Assembly (NCBI GenBank): GCA_009929855.1 | Contig: RZZN01000012.1 | Location: forward strand, 1 to 64,000 | DNA: 64,000 bases | Reading direction: 5' to 3' | Source of the DNA: Gammaproteobacteria bacterium | GTDB taxonomy: Bacteria; Pseudomonadota; Gammaproteobacteria; Chromatiales; Chromatiaceae | Part shown: positions 15,927-24,277 of the stretch, piece after piece | How positions within the stretch are numbered: the stretch's first letter is position 1 | How the letters are laid out: each line of letters starts with the position of its first letter | Notes under the pieces: model-generated | Seen by the model: the letters and a program-made list of their open reading frames with translations, nothing else | What the model was told of the DNA's origin: nothing | Databases searched by the model: none | Position numbers and translations under genes: made by a program

Positions 15927-17752
15927 GTTCCACCCCTGCCCTGCTCCAGAACCAGCCGAGCATCCACCTCGGGCACCGCGAAGACCTCCTCGGAGCCATC
16001 CGGCCAGCGCACCAGGAGCCGCTCGACCGTGCGCGCCGTCCCGAGCCCGAAGGTGATGGGCCGCTCGACCTGCGAGAGATAGCCGCGCGCCGGCATGAGC
16101 TGTCGATGGCGGGTCACTCCCCCAGCCGTCAACGCGATCTCGGCGCCGATCGCGTCGCGATTGGGTGCGCGGCCGATCAGCTCGACCCGCAGAACATGAT
16201 GTCCAGTGGCCTGGTCATTGCGCAACAGGACCGGCGCTCGGCCGTTCTGGGTGATGAGTAGATCGAGATCGCCGTCGCCGTCGATATCCGCGTAGGTGAG
16301 ACCACGTCCAACCATCGGGCGCAGCAGGTCACCGGCCTCCATGACCGGGATGAAGCGCCCCGCGCAGGCATCGCCGCAATTCCAAAAGAGCGTGGGGGGC
16401 TGGGCATAGGTCTGGCTCTGCTGGACCTTGTCGATCTCATGCTCCAGATGGCCATTGGCGAGGAGCAGATCCAGGCGCCCATCCAGGTCATAGTCGAGGA
16501 AGAGCACGCCGAAGGTCAGTGGGATGCGCGAGGCCGGACCCAGCCCCTCCAGGACGGCCTCGTCGACGAAGGGCGGGCGACCCTGGTGGGTGACATAGAG
16601 CGATGACATCTCGTTTGCGAAATTGCCGATCACCACCCCAAGATCGGCATCGTCGCGGAAACGCGCCGCATCGATCCCCATCGCCGAGGTCGCCTTGCCG
16701 TTGCGATCATAGGCGAGCCCCTCGAAGATCCCGACCTCCTCGAAGCGGCCATCGCCCAGATTGCGGAACAGAAAGTTGCGCACCGTATCATTGGCGACGA
16801 TCAGATCGAGCCAGCCGTCGCGGTCATAATCCACGACGATCACGCCGAGACCCTTGCCGACGGGTTGGCCAGAGACCGGATCAGTGACGCGAATCCCGGC
16901 CTCGGTGGTCACGTCGGTGAAACGCCAGTCACCATCATTGCGGTAGAGGCGATTGTCGGTGCCGACGAAATTCAGCGGCGCGCCATAGGCCCGCCCGAGT
17001 CCGGTCAAGCGAAAGTCGATCTCCAGGTCGATTGCGCGCGACCATTGCACATAGTTGACCACGAAGAGATCCAGATCACCGTCGCCGTCATGATCGAAGA
17101 CGGTGGCGCTGGAGCTCCAGGTCTCGTCGCCGCCACCAACGCCGGCTTGCTCGGTGACATCGACGAAGCGTCCCGCGAGATTGCGATAGAGATGATTGCG
17201 GTTGAGACTGGTCACATACACATCATGCCAGCCATCGCCATCCAGGTCGGCGACCGTCACACCCATGCCATAGAAGCTCGCGTCAAGGCCGGCTTCCTGG
17301 GTGGAATCCACGAAACGCCCATCGCCCAGATTGCGATAGAGCGCCAGTCGTGGCGCCGGGGCATCCGGCGGCTCATGTCCCGGCCAATAGGCCGAGTTGA
17401 CCAGCAAGAGGTCTTGGTGACCGTCGCCATCATAGTCGAGGAAGGCCGCCCCGCTGCCGATGGTCTCGGGCATCAGACGCTCACCATAGGCGCCGTTGAC
17501 ATGCACGAAGTCGATCCCGGCCGCCGTCGTGATGTCGGTGAAGGTCACCGGCGGCGGTTGCCTGGCCGATTCAGGGGCGATGGGCGCGGGGGCCTGGATC
17601 TCGGCATCCGGGACCGGCGCGGCGTCGCCACTCGGCTGCTTGAGCCACTCGAAGAGCAGGGTCGAGGCCATCCCGCTGGCGATGAGCGCGATCGAGACCC
17701 AAAAGGCGCGCCGGATGCGCGCCTCGCCGGGCGTGAGTCGGTTGTCTTTCAT
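15923..17752 (-). CDS. CRTAC1-like protein: membrane-anchored FG-GAP/VCBS repeats with C-terminal ASPIC/UnbV domain
   Basis: A 609-aa protein with a single N-terminal membrane helix (FWVSIALIASGMASTLLF) that places the rest outside the cytoplasm. It carries at least six calcium-loop-like FG-GAP repeats of the DxDGDGxxDL type: DYDGDGHQDL, DLDGDGWHDV, DHDGDGDLDL, DYDRDGWLDL, DYDLDGRLDL and DIDGDGDLDL. These predict a seven-bladed beta-propeller. The last 90 residues (IGAEIALTAGG, then LGTARTVERLLVRWPDGS) are an ASPIC/UnbV domain. A CxxxxC pair (NCGDACAG) may form a disulfide. The ATG at 17752 is 4 bases after the cytochrome stop and has GGAGGG 8 bases upstream. Function is unknown. Such proteins often accompany multiheme cytochromes or TPR proteins and may bind partners or calcium. 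Confidence 0.9.
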   Translation of the reverse strand: MKDNRLTPGEARIRRAFWVSIALIASGMASTLLFEWLKQPSGDAAPVPDAEIQAPAPIAPESARQPPPVTFTDITTAAGIDFVHVNGAYGERLMPETIGSGAAFLDYDGDGHQDLLLVNSAYWPGHEPPDAPAPRLALYRNLGDGRFVDSTQEAGLDASFYGMGVTVADLDGDGWHDVYVTSLNRNHLYRNLAGRFVDVTEQAGVGGGDETWSSSATVFDHDGDGDLDLFVVNYVQWSRAIDLEIDFRLTGLGRAYGAPLNFVGTDNRLYRNDGDWRFTDVTTEAGIRVTDPVSGQPVGKGLGVIVVDYDRDGWLDLIVANDTVRNFLFRNLGDGRFEEVGIFEGLAYDRNGKATSAMGIDAARFRDDADLGVVIGNFANEMSSLYVTHQGRPPFVDEAVLEGLGPASRIPLTFGVLFLDYDLDGRLDLLLANGHLEHEIDKVQQSQTYAQPPTLFWNCGDACAGRFIPVMEAGDLLRPMVGRGLTYADIDGDGDLDLLITQNGRAPVLLRNDQATGHHVLRVELIGRAPNRDAIGAEIALTAGGVTRHRQLMPARGYLSQVERPITFGLGTARTVERLLVRWPDGSEEVFAVPEVDARLVLEQGRGGT

Positions 17753-17756
17753 CCGC

Positions 17757-20555
17757 CTAACCCTCCACCTCGCGTGGGATCGCACGCCGCTCGCGCGCGA
17801 GCGCGTCGGGGCGTTGCAGATCATGGATGGCGATCGTCTCGGCCGCCTGATTGGCCGCCGGATTGCGGCTGCGGTGCAGTGTCACGGCACGCTCGATCGC
17901 CTGATCGTCACGGCGATACTGCTCATGGAGCCGCCGATGCTCCGCCGCCTGCTCGGCGCGCCCGAGATCGGCATGGACCAGGCTGAGTGCATGATGGGCC
18001 GCCGCGTTCTCGGGATCAATCGTCAATGCCTGGTCGAGCCGCGCGCTGGCGCGCTCGAGATCGGCCATGCGCTCGGCCTCGCGTGCTGGGCCACGCGCCT
18101 GGCGCGCACGCTCGTAATGGGCCCGACCCAGCTCGGTAAGCATGCGGTAGTCACGCGCGAAATCGAACCCACGCGCGCGCGCCGAGGCGAAGGCGGTCTC
18201 GGCCAATGCCTCCAGATTGGCGATCGCCGCATCGAGCTGACCGAGCTCGCGCGCGATCAATGCCGTATACCAGGCGATCACCCAGGGCGCCGCGGGCGGA
18301 TCGGCCATGCTGGCCCGCCTCAACGCCTCGGTGGCCTCGGCGAGACGGCCCTCCTCATAATAGACCCTGGCCAGATTCAAGGCGCCCTCTCCAGGACGCA
18401 TTGACTCGACCACCGTGAACGCCTCGGCGGCCTGTCGCAGCCGACCCTTGCGGCCCTGACGCAAGAGCCCGATCCCGTAGTCGTTCCAGCGCTCCCAGAG
18501 CGGGATCGCGGGCGACTCACCGGCCCCTCGTTGCGCGCCGCCCGCGAGCGGCAAGGTCACCTGATCCACCGCCAGGGTGGCGATGGGGAGGTCATTGACG
18601 GTGAACTGCGCGCCGCGCACATGCCGATACAACTGGGTGTCGAACTTGCGGTAGCGCAGCGCCGCCTCGATGGTCAGTGGCGCGTCCAGATCCTCTGGGA
18701 TCCGCACGCTGTATTGGACCAGGGCCGCCGCGCCAGGCGGGATCTGGTGGTCGTAGAGCGGGACGAAGATATCCTGCACGTTGCGCCGGTCGATCCGGTT
18801 GCCATGACGATCCAGCACATAGGCATTGAGGAAATAGGCCCAGGGGTCGACCGCGCCCGTGGCGTCGAGCGCGCCCGAGCGCCCGATCAGGCGCTCACCG
18901 GCGCGCAGCGTGAGATCGAGCCACAACTCATTGGAATCGGCCGTGCCCTCGGTCAGGGCATGTCCGATACCGGTGGTGCGCACCACCAGCTCCAGGAGAT
19001 AAGACTCGCCCGCCACCAGCCGCGGCAGCTCGGGTCGCAGCGGCGCGCGCAATGGCCCATCGATCGTACCGCCCTCGCGCAGACCGAACAGATCGATCCG
19101 CACCGCCCCCCGCAATCGCTCCAACCGCGCGTCGTTCTCCTCGGGCGGGCGACCGACCAGTGCCGGGACGGCCGTGTTCGCGGCGGCGAACAGATGATCA
19201 TGCACGCTCGGCGCGCCCTCGCCGGGGGACGGGCGCGCGGCCGGATCGTCGGACGGGCGCGGTGGCATGTGACACTCATTGCAGGATGCGGTGGCCTGGT
19301 CCGGATAGTAGAAGCTGTCGACACGATGCCCGGAGACGCCGCTGAGCAGGAAGCTATCATAGTGATTCTGACCGCGCAGCCAGCGATAGTGGTTGAGCGC
19401 CACGGGCAGGTGCACCTTGTGACAGCTGGCGCAGAGCTCGGGTGTGCGATGCAGTGGCTTGAGCAGGGTCTTCTTGTGGAAGGCGGGTTTGGCGCGGATC
19501 AGTTGGCGATTGATCGACCTGAGGATGGGGTGATCACTGTATTCGAATGGATAGACTGGCGGCTCGATCAGGCTGTAATCGGCGTTGCCCAGCGGACTGT
19601 TGACCGCGGTGATGGCATGGCAGACCAGACAGGTGATGCCGGCATGCGCGCTTGGATCGGTCGCGGGGTCATAGTCAGGATCATCGAAGCGTCCCGCCAA
19701 GAGCGGCACCGGGTCATGACAGGCCGCGCACAGACGGGCTGGGGCCAGGTCGGCATCGCGCTCGAGCAGCACCCGCCGGGTCTCCTCCACGCTGAAGCGA
19801 TAGATCGGATTGTTGAATGAGCTGAATCGGTGCAGGCTGCCGGCATGACGCGCCTCGATGTCTGGGTGACACTCGGCACAGACCGCGTCACGCATCAGAC
19901 GCTCGGGGGGGATGATCCCGCTGTTGGGCACGCGCGCCAGCGCGGGCGCATAGACCCGCTCCAGTGCATCCGTCTCGCTGAGCGCGAGCAGATGCAGCCC
20001 GAGCCCGGCGCCGGCGAGCAGGAGCGCGGCGACGCCCCAGGCCACCAAGCCACCCCAACGCAGTCTCGGACCTGCGAGGCGATGGAGCACGAAGAGCCAG
20101 AGCCCGATGATTGGCGTGGTGACATGGATCCAATAGGACCAGGCCCGCACCTGCGGATGATTGATCTCGAAGAATCCAAAGCGGGTCAGCAGGAGACCCG
20201 AGAGCACCACCAGCAGCAGGCTGAGCAAGAGCCCGAGCCCAGCGCGCACCGCCCAGCGATTGGGGCGGCGCCAGGCGCGACGCAGATGCAGCAGCGCAAA
20301 CACCAGCAGCGGCACCACCAGGAGCAGACCCAGCGCCAGATGCACCAGGAACATCAGCAGATAGAGCTGATTCTCCAGGATCTGGCCCGAGACCCATTCA
20401 CCCCAGGTGACCGCGACCAGATAGGTCGAGTTGATCGCCAGCAAGCCAAGCAGTATGCCCAGGACGACCAGGAGTCGTCTGAGCCCGGGACTCAAGACCG
20501 GACGAGGATGGCGATGGACACTGGACGATGGTGCTGGCGTGAAGAATCCAGACAT
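17757..20555 (-). CDS. Membrane multiheme (pentaheme) cytochrome c with C-terminal TPR repeats
   Basis: A 932-aa protein in three parts. Residues 1 to about 195 hold four to five membrane helices (LLVVLGILLGLLAINSTYLV; then a pair around FLVHLALGLLLVVPLLVFALL; then WIHVTTPIIGLWLFVLHRL) with several histidines, reminiscent of a b-type cytochrome anchor. Next comes a periplasmic domain with five CxxCH heme motifs (CAECH, CAACH, CLVCH, CASCH, CNECH; about residues 225-430), related to cytochrome c554/multiheme families. After a beta-rich stretch, TPR repeats fill the last 250 residues (EGALNLARVYYEEGRLAEAT; LDQALTIDPENAAAHHALSL). I chose the ATG at 20555, which has AGGTG 7-8 bases upstream; a GTG at 20564 is an alternative. 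It is the first gene of the operon with the CRTAC1 and TPR proteins. A role in periplasmic electron transfer is inferred; donor and acceptor are unknown. Confidence 0.9.
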   Translation of the reverse strand: MSGFFTPAPSSSVHRHPRPVLSPGLRRLLVVLGILLGLLAINSTYLVAVTWGEWVSGQILENQLYLLMFLVHLALGLLLVVPLLVFALLHLRRAWRRPNRWAVRAGLGLLLSLLLVVLSGLLLTRFGFFEINHPQVRAWSYWIHVTTPIIGLWLFVLHRLAGPRLRWGGLVAWGVAALLLAGAGLGLHLLALSETDALERVYAPALARVPNSGIIPPERLMRDAVCAECHPDIEARHAGSLHRFSSFNNPIYRFSVEETRRVLLERDADLAPARLCAACHDPVPLLAGRFDDPDYDPATDPSAHAGITCLVCHAITAVNSPLGNADYSLIEPPVYPFEYSDHPILRSINRQLIRAKPAFHKKTLLKPLHRTPELCASCHKVHLPVALNHYRWLRGQNHYDSFLLSGVSGHRVDSFYYPDQATASCNECHMPPRPSDDPAARPSPGEGAPSVHDHLFAAANTAVPALVGRPPEENDARLERLRGAVRIDLFGLREGGTIDGPLRAPLRPELPRLVAGESYLLELVVRTTGIGHALTEGTADSNELWLDLTLRAGERLIGRSGALDATGAVDPWAYFLNAYVLDRHGNRIDRRNVQDIFVPLYDHQIPPGAAALVQYSVRIPEDLDAPLTIEAALRYRKFDTQLYRHVRGAQFTVNDLPIATLAVDQVTLPLAGGAQRGAGESPAIPLWERWNDYGIGLLRQGRKGRLRQAAEAFTVVESMRPGEGALNLARVYYEEGRLAEATEALRRASMADPPAAPWVIAWYTALIARELGQLDAAIANLEALAETAFASARARGFDFARDYRMLTELGRAHYERARQARGPAREAERMADLERASARLDQALTIDPENAAAHHALSLVHADLGRAEQAAEHRRLHEQYRRDDQAIERAVTLHRSRNPAANQAAETIAIHDLQRPDALARERRAIPREVEG

Positions 20556-20591
20556 GCTGGGCACCTGGCGAGCGGATCCAACTTGCCAAAA

Positions 20592-20600
20592 ATTCTAGCA
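20592..20600 (-). promoter_or_regulatory. Possible extended -10 promoter of the multiheme operon
   Basis: On the minus strand TGCTAGAAT (TG, one base, TAGAAT) matches an extended -10 element, about 37 bases before the cytochrome ATG. No recognisable -35 box lies 17 bases upstream, which extended -10 promoters tolerate. Confidence 0.35.
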
Positions 20601-20668
20601 GCTTGACACCGCTCGGAGCGAGACCCAGAACCTGGTCGGCATCCCGCCGCCCGGTCCCGGGGCATGGA

Positions 20669-21985
20669 TCAACCCGCCAGTGTCTCCATGCGGATGCGTG
20701 TCACCGGACCCTGCACCGCGTCGAGCGACTCGATCCGCGCGATCGCCTCGTTCATCTGTCGCTCGATGACGCGATGGGTGAGCATGACCAGCGGGACATG
20801 GGTTTGACCCTCCTCCGGCTCCTTCTGCTTGATCGCCTCGATGCTGATCCCCTGCTCGCCCAGGATGCTGGCGATCCGGGCCATGACGCCGGGCTGATCG
20901 AGCGCCGAGAGACGCAGATAGTAGGCCGTCTCCACCGCCTCCATGGGCATCACCGGGGTGTCGGCCAGCTCATCGGGCTGGAAGGCCAGATGCGGCACCC
21001 GATTGCTGGGGTCGGTGGTGAGCGCGCGGACCACGTCGACCAGGTCGGCGATCACCGCCGAGGCGGTGGGCAGCGCGCCCGCGCCCGCGCCATAGTAGAG
21101 CGTTGGACCAACCGCATCGCCCTTGACCAGGACCGCGTTCATGACCCCATCGACATTGGCGATCAGACGCCGCTGCGGGATCAGGGTCGGGTGCACGCGC
21201 AGCTCGATCCCATCCGGTGTGCGACGGGTGATGCCGAGATGCTTGATGCGATATCCCAGCTCGGCGGCGTAGGCGACATCCATGGCCCCGATCTTGGAGA
21301 TGCCCTCGGTGAAGCAGCGCTCGAACTGCAACGGGATACCGAAGGCCAGCGAGCAGAGGATGGTGAGCTTGTGAGCGGCGTCGATTCCTTCCACATCGAA
21401 GGTCGGATCCGCCTCGGCATACCCCAGGGCCTGGGCCTCGGCGAGCACATCGGCGAAATCGCGCCCCTTGTCGCGCATCTCGGTGAGGATGAAGTTGCCG
21501 GTTCCGTTGATGATCCCGGCGATCCACTCGATATGATTGGCGGCGAGCCCCTCGCGCAATGCCTTGATGATGGGGATGCCGCCCGCGACCGCCGCCTCGA
21601 ACCCCACCATGACACCGCGCGCGTGCGCGGCCGCGAAGATCTCGTTGCCATGGCGGGCGATCAGCGCCTTGTTCGCGGTGACCACATGCTTGCCGTTGGC
21701 GATCGCCTGGAGGACCAGCTCGCGCGCTGGCGAATAGCCACCGATCAACTCCACGACGACTTGGACCTCGGGGTCATCGACCACCGCGAAGGCATCGTCG
21801 CCGATGCGACCGATCGCCTCCAGACCTTGGATCCGCGCTGGATCATAGGCGCGTGCCGCGGCATGCGCGATCTCGATCCCGCGCCCGGCGCGGCGCGCGA
21901 TCTCGGCGGCGTTGCGCGTCAAGACGGTGACGGTGCCACCGCCAACCGTGCCCAAGCCCAGCAGTCCGATCTTCACCGGTTCCAT
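20669..21985 (-). CDS. hom: Homoserine dehydrogenase
   Basis: Reduces aspartate semialdehyde to homoserine, the branch point to threonine and methionine (438 aa, full length). The NAD(P)-binding loop is GLLGLGTVGGGTVTVL (residues 7-22). The substrate domain shows VTANKALIARHG, GGIPIIKALREG, INGTGNFILTEM and AEADPTFDVEGIDAAHK. A C-terminal ACT domain starts near residue 350 (YYLRLSALDQPGVMARIASI), the usual site of threonine feedback. The ATG at 21985 follows GAGG by 9 bases, and the alaC stop is only 22 bases upstream, so alaC and hom form an operon. thrC, often the next gene, is not here. Confidence 0.96.
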   Translation of the reverse strand: MEPVKIGLLGLGTVGGGTVTVLTRNAAEIARRAGRGIEIAHAAARAYDPARIQGLEAIGRIGDDAFAVVDDPEVQVVVELIGGYSPARELVLQAIANGKHVVTANKALIARHGNEIFAAAHARGVMVGFEAAVAGGIPIIKALREGLAANHIEWIAGIINGTGNFILTEMRDKGRDFADVLAEAQALGYAEADPTFDVEGIDAAHKLTILCSLAFGIPLQFERCFTEGISKIGAMDVAYAAELGYRIKHLGITRRTPDGIELRVHPTLIPQRRLIANVDGVMNAVLVKGDAVGPTLYYGAGAGALPTASAVIADLVDVVRALTTDPSNRVPHLAFQPDELADTPVMPMEAVETAYYLRLSALDQPGVMARIASILGEQGISIEAIKQKEPEEGQTHVPLVMLTHRVIERQMNEAIARIESLDAVQGPVTRIRMETLAG

Positions 21986-22007
21986 GCGTCACCCCTCACT
22001 CGACTGT

Positions 22008-23210
22008 TCAGCTTCCGGCGCGCGACTCGCGACGGAACATCTCTTTGATCCCGCGGATCGCCTGGCGGGTGCGATGCTCGTTCTCGATCAGCCCGAAGCG
22101 GACATGACCATCGCCATACTCGCCAAAGCCGATCCCGGGTGCGACCGCCACCCGCGCTTCTTGCAAGAGCTTCTTGGAAAACTCGAGCGAGCCCAATGCC
22201 CGATAGGGCTCCGGGATGGGCGCCCAGACGAACATGGTGGCGCGCGGCGGTTCGACCGGCCAGCCCGCCGCGTTCAGCCCGGCGCACAAGACATCACGGC
22301 GGCTCTCGTAATTGTCGCTGATCGCGCGCACGCACTCCTGCGGTCCCTCCAGCGCGGCGATGGCCGCGACCTGGATCGGCGTGAAGGTGCCATAGTCCAG
22401 ATAGGACTTGATCCGGGCGAGGGCCGCGACCAGGGTACGATTGCCGCACATGAAACCGACTCGCCAGCCCGGCATGTTGTAGCTCTTGGACATCGAGAAG
22501 AACTCGACCGCGATCTCCTTGGCGCCGGGGATCTGCAGGATCGATGGCGCGCGATAGCCATCGAAGACGATGTCGGCATAGGCGATGTCGTGCACCACCC
22601 AGATGCCGTGCTCGGCGGCGATGTCGATGACCTTCTGAAAGAAATCGAGCTCGACGCACTGTGTCGTCGGGTTGCCTGGGAAGTTGATCACCAACATCTT
22701 CGGCTTGGGCCAGGAGTCTTGGATGGCGCGCTGCAGCTCATCGAAGAAGTCGACATCCGGGGTGAGACGCACGTGTCGCACGTCCGCGCCAGCGATGATG
22801 AAGCCATAGGGATGGATGGGATAGGCTGGATTGGGCACCAACACCGTATCACCGGCCCCCATGGTGGCGAGCGCGAGATGGGCCAGGCCCTCCTTGGATC
22901 CAATGGTGACGATCGCCTCGCTGTCCGGATCGAGATGGACATCGAAGCGATCACGGTACCAGTGACAGATCGCTCGGCGCAGCCGCGGGATGCCCCGAGA
23001 CATCGAATAGCGATGGGTGTCCCGACGCACGGCGGTCTCGACCAGCTTGTCGACGATGTGCTGGGGGGTGGCCTGGTCGGGATTGCCCATCCCAAAATCG
23101 ATGATGTCCTCGCCGCGAGCTCGTGCCTCGGCCTTCAACTCATTGACGATATTGAAGACATAGGGCGGCAACCGCTTGATGCGGCGAAAATCGGGCTCGG
23201 GGGCAACCAC
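22008..23210 (-). CDS. alaC: Pyridoxal-phosphate aminotransferase, AlaC family
   Basis: Cytosolic class I/II aminotransferase of 400 aa, the type that makes alanine from pyruvate and glutamate. Visible motifs: [12 protein letters not shown] at the substrate-binding N-terminus, [19 protein letters not shown] (cofactor-binding Asn), [15 protein letters not shown] (Asp and Tyr to the pyridine ring) and [15 protein letters not shown] with the Schiff-base lysine. The start is a GTG at 23210, 7 bases after GAGG; no in-frame ATG fits. It is co-transcribed with hom and divergent from the DUF6279 lipoprotein gene. Confidence 0.93.
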   Translation of the reverse strand: MVAPEPDFRRIKRLPPYVFNIVNELKAEARARGEDIIDFGMGNPDQATPQHIVDKLVETAVRRDTHRYSMSRGIPRLRRAICHWYRDRFDVHLDPDSEAIVTIGSKEGLAHLALATMGAGDTVLVPNPAYPIHPYGFIIAGADVRHVRLTPDVDFFDELQRAIQDSWPKPKMLVINFPGNPTTQCVELDFFQKVIDIAAEHGIWVVHDIAYADIVFDGYRAPSILQIPGAKEIAVEFFSMSKSYNMPGWRVGFMCGNRTLVAALARIKSYLDYGTFTPIQVAAIAALEGPQECVRAISDNYESRRDVLCAGLNAAGWPVEPPRATMFVWAPIPEPYRALGSLEFSKKLLQEARVAVAPGIGFGEYGDGHVRFGLIENEHRTRQAIRGIKEMFRRESRAGS

Positions 23211-23373
23211 TGGGCGACCTCATGTTGGGTGGGTGTCGGGATAAGCCCTGGAAGTCTACAGTCCCACCAGCCAGATTCAAGAGGAGACGGCGGACGTCTG
23301 CATGCACCTTCACCCCCGCCCCCGCAGACACCACCGCCAACCGATGCACCACGAGTAGAGGAGCCCAGTGCCC

Positions 23374-24258
23374 ATGTTCGCTCGGATTCAATCACCGCTG
23401 GTCGGTCTCGCGCTCCTGCTGTGCCTGCTGCTGAGCGTCACTGCCTGCAGCCGGGTCGGCATCGCGTACAACAGCGCCGATTTCTTCATCAAGGGCTATG
23501 CCAAGGACTATCTGGAGCTCAGCCAGACACAGATCGCCGCCTGGGAGCCGACCCTGCGCGCGGCACTCGCGCGCCATCGCAGCGAGGAGCTGCCCTATCT
23601 GGCCGGCTATCTCGAGCAGGTCCACCAGGCCAGCCGCGAGGGCTTCGATCAGCGCAACACCCGTTGTCTGATCACCCAGATGCAGGCACTGTACCGTCGC
23701 CAGGCTGAATTCGCGGTGACGCTTGCCGCCCCCTTGCTCGCCGACCTGGCCCCGGATCAGATCCGTGCGCTGCAAGCGCGCTTCGCCCAGCAGGATACCG
23801 AGGATCGGGCCGAGCTCGCCGAGCGCGCGGGCCCTGACGAACAAGAGCGGCGCGCAAGACGCTACACCCAGGGGATCGAGGATTGGACCGGCCCGCTGCG
23901 CCCGGCGCAGCGGGCCATCATCACAGACGTCACCGCGCGCGTGCCCCAGACCCAGGAGCGCCTACTCGACTACCGCGTGCATCAGCGTGCGCGCTTGATC
24001 GCGCTGCTCGATGCCGGGGCGGACGTGGCGCGGATCCAGTCCTTCCTCACCATGTGGCTGGTCGACTTCCAGGATCTGCCAGCCGAGCTCGCGCGGGGCG
24101 GACAACTGCTCGAGGCCCGCATCAGTGAGCTGCTCATCCGGCTCGGCGCCAGTCTCGACGAGCGTCAGCACGCGCGCTTGCAGCAGCGTCTGGAGTCATT
24201 GCGCGATGACCTGATCCAACTCCAGTCCGCACCGCGCTCGGCGGTGCTCGACTGTTGA
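23374..24258 (+). CDS. DUF6279 family lipoprotein
   Basis: A 294-aa predicted lipoprotein: signal PLVGLALLLCLLLSVTACSR with lipobox Cys near residue 25. The body is almost all alpha-helix and opens with VGIAYNSADFFIKGYAKDYLELSQTQ, typical of DUF6279. It ends in charged helices (RLGASLDERQHARLQQRLES). The ATG at 23374 is 10 bases after AGGAG; the GTG two codons earlier sits too close to it. Function is unknown. It is convergent with PBP1A, with 19 bases between the stops. Confidence 0.82.
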   Translation: MFARIQSPLVGLALLLCLLLSVTACSRVGIAYNSADFFIKGYAKDYLELSQTQIAAWEPTLRAALARHRSEELPYLAGYLEQVHQASREGFDQRNTRCLITQMQALYRRQAEFAVTLAAPLLADLAPDQIRALQARFAQQDTEDRAELAERAGPDEQERRARRYTQGIEDWTGPLRPAQRAIITDVTARVPQTQERLLDYRVHQRARLIALLDAGADVARIQSFLTMWLVDFQDLPAELARGGQLLEARISELLIRLGASLDERQHARLQQRLESLRDDLIQLQSAPRSAVLDC

Positions 24259-24277
24259 GCCACGCATCAGGCCGGCG

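Noticed and set aside
23135-23395. Short Gly-rich minus-strand frame overlapping the alaC start and DUF6279 start
   Set aside because: It overlaps two well-supported gene starts and resembles no protein family; the Gly run comes from a C-rich stretch on the plus strand.
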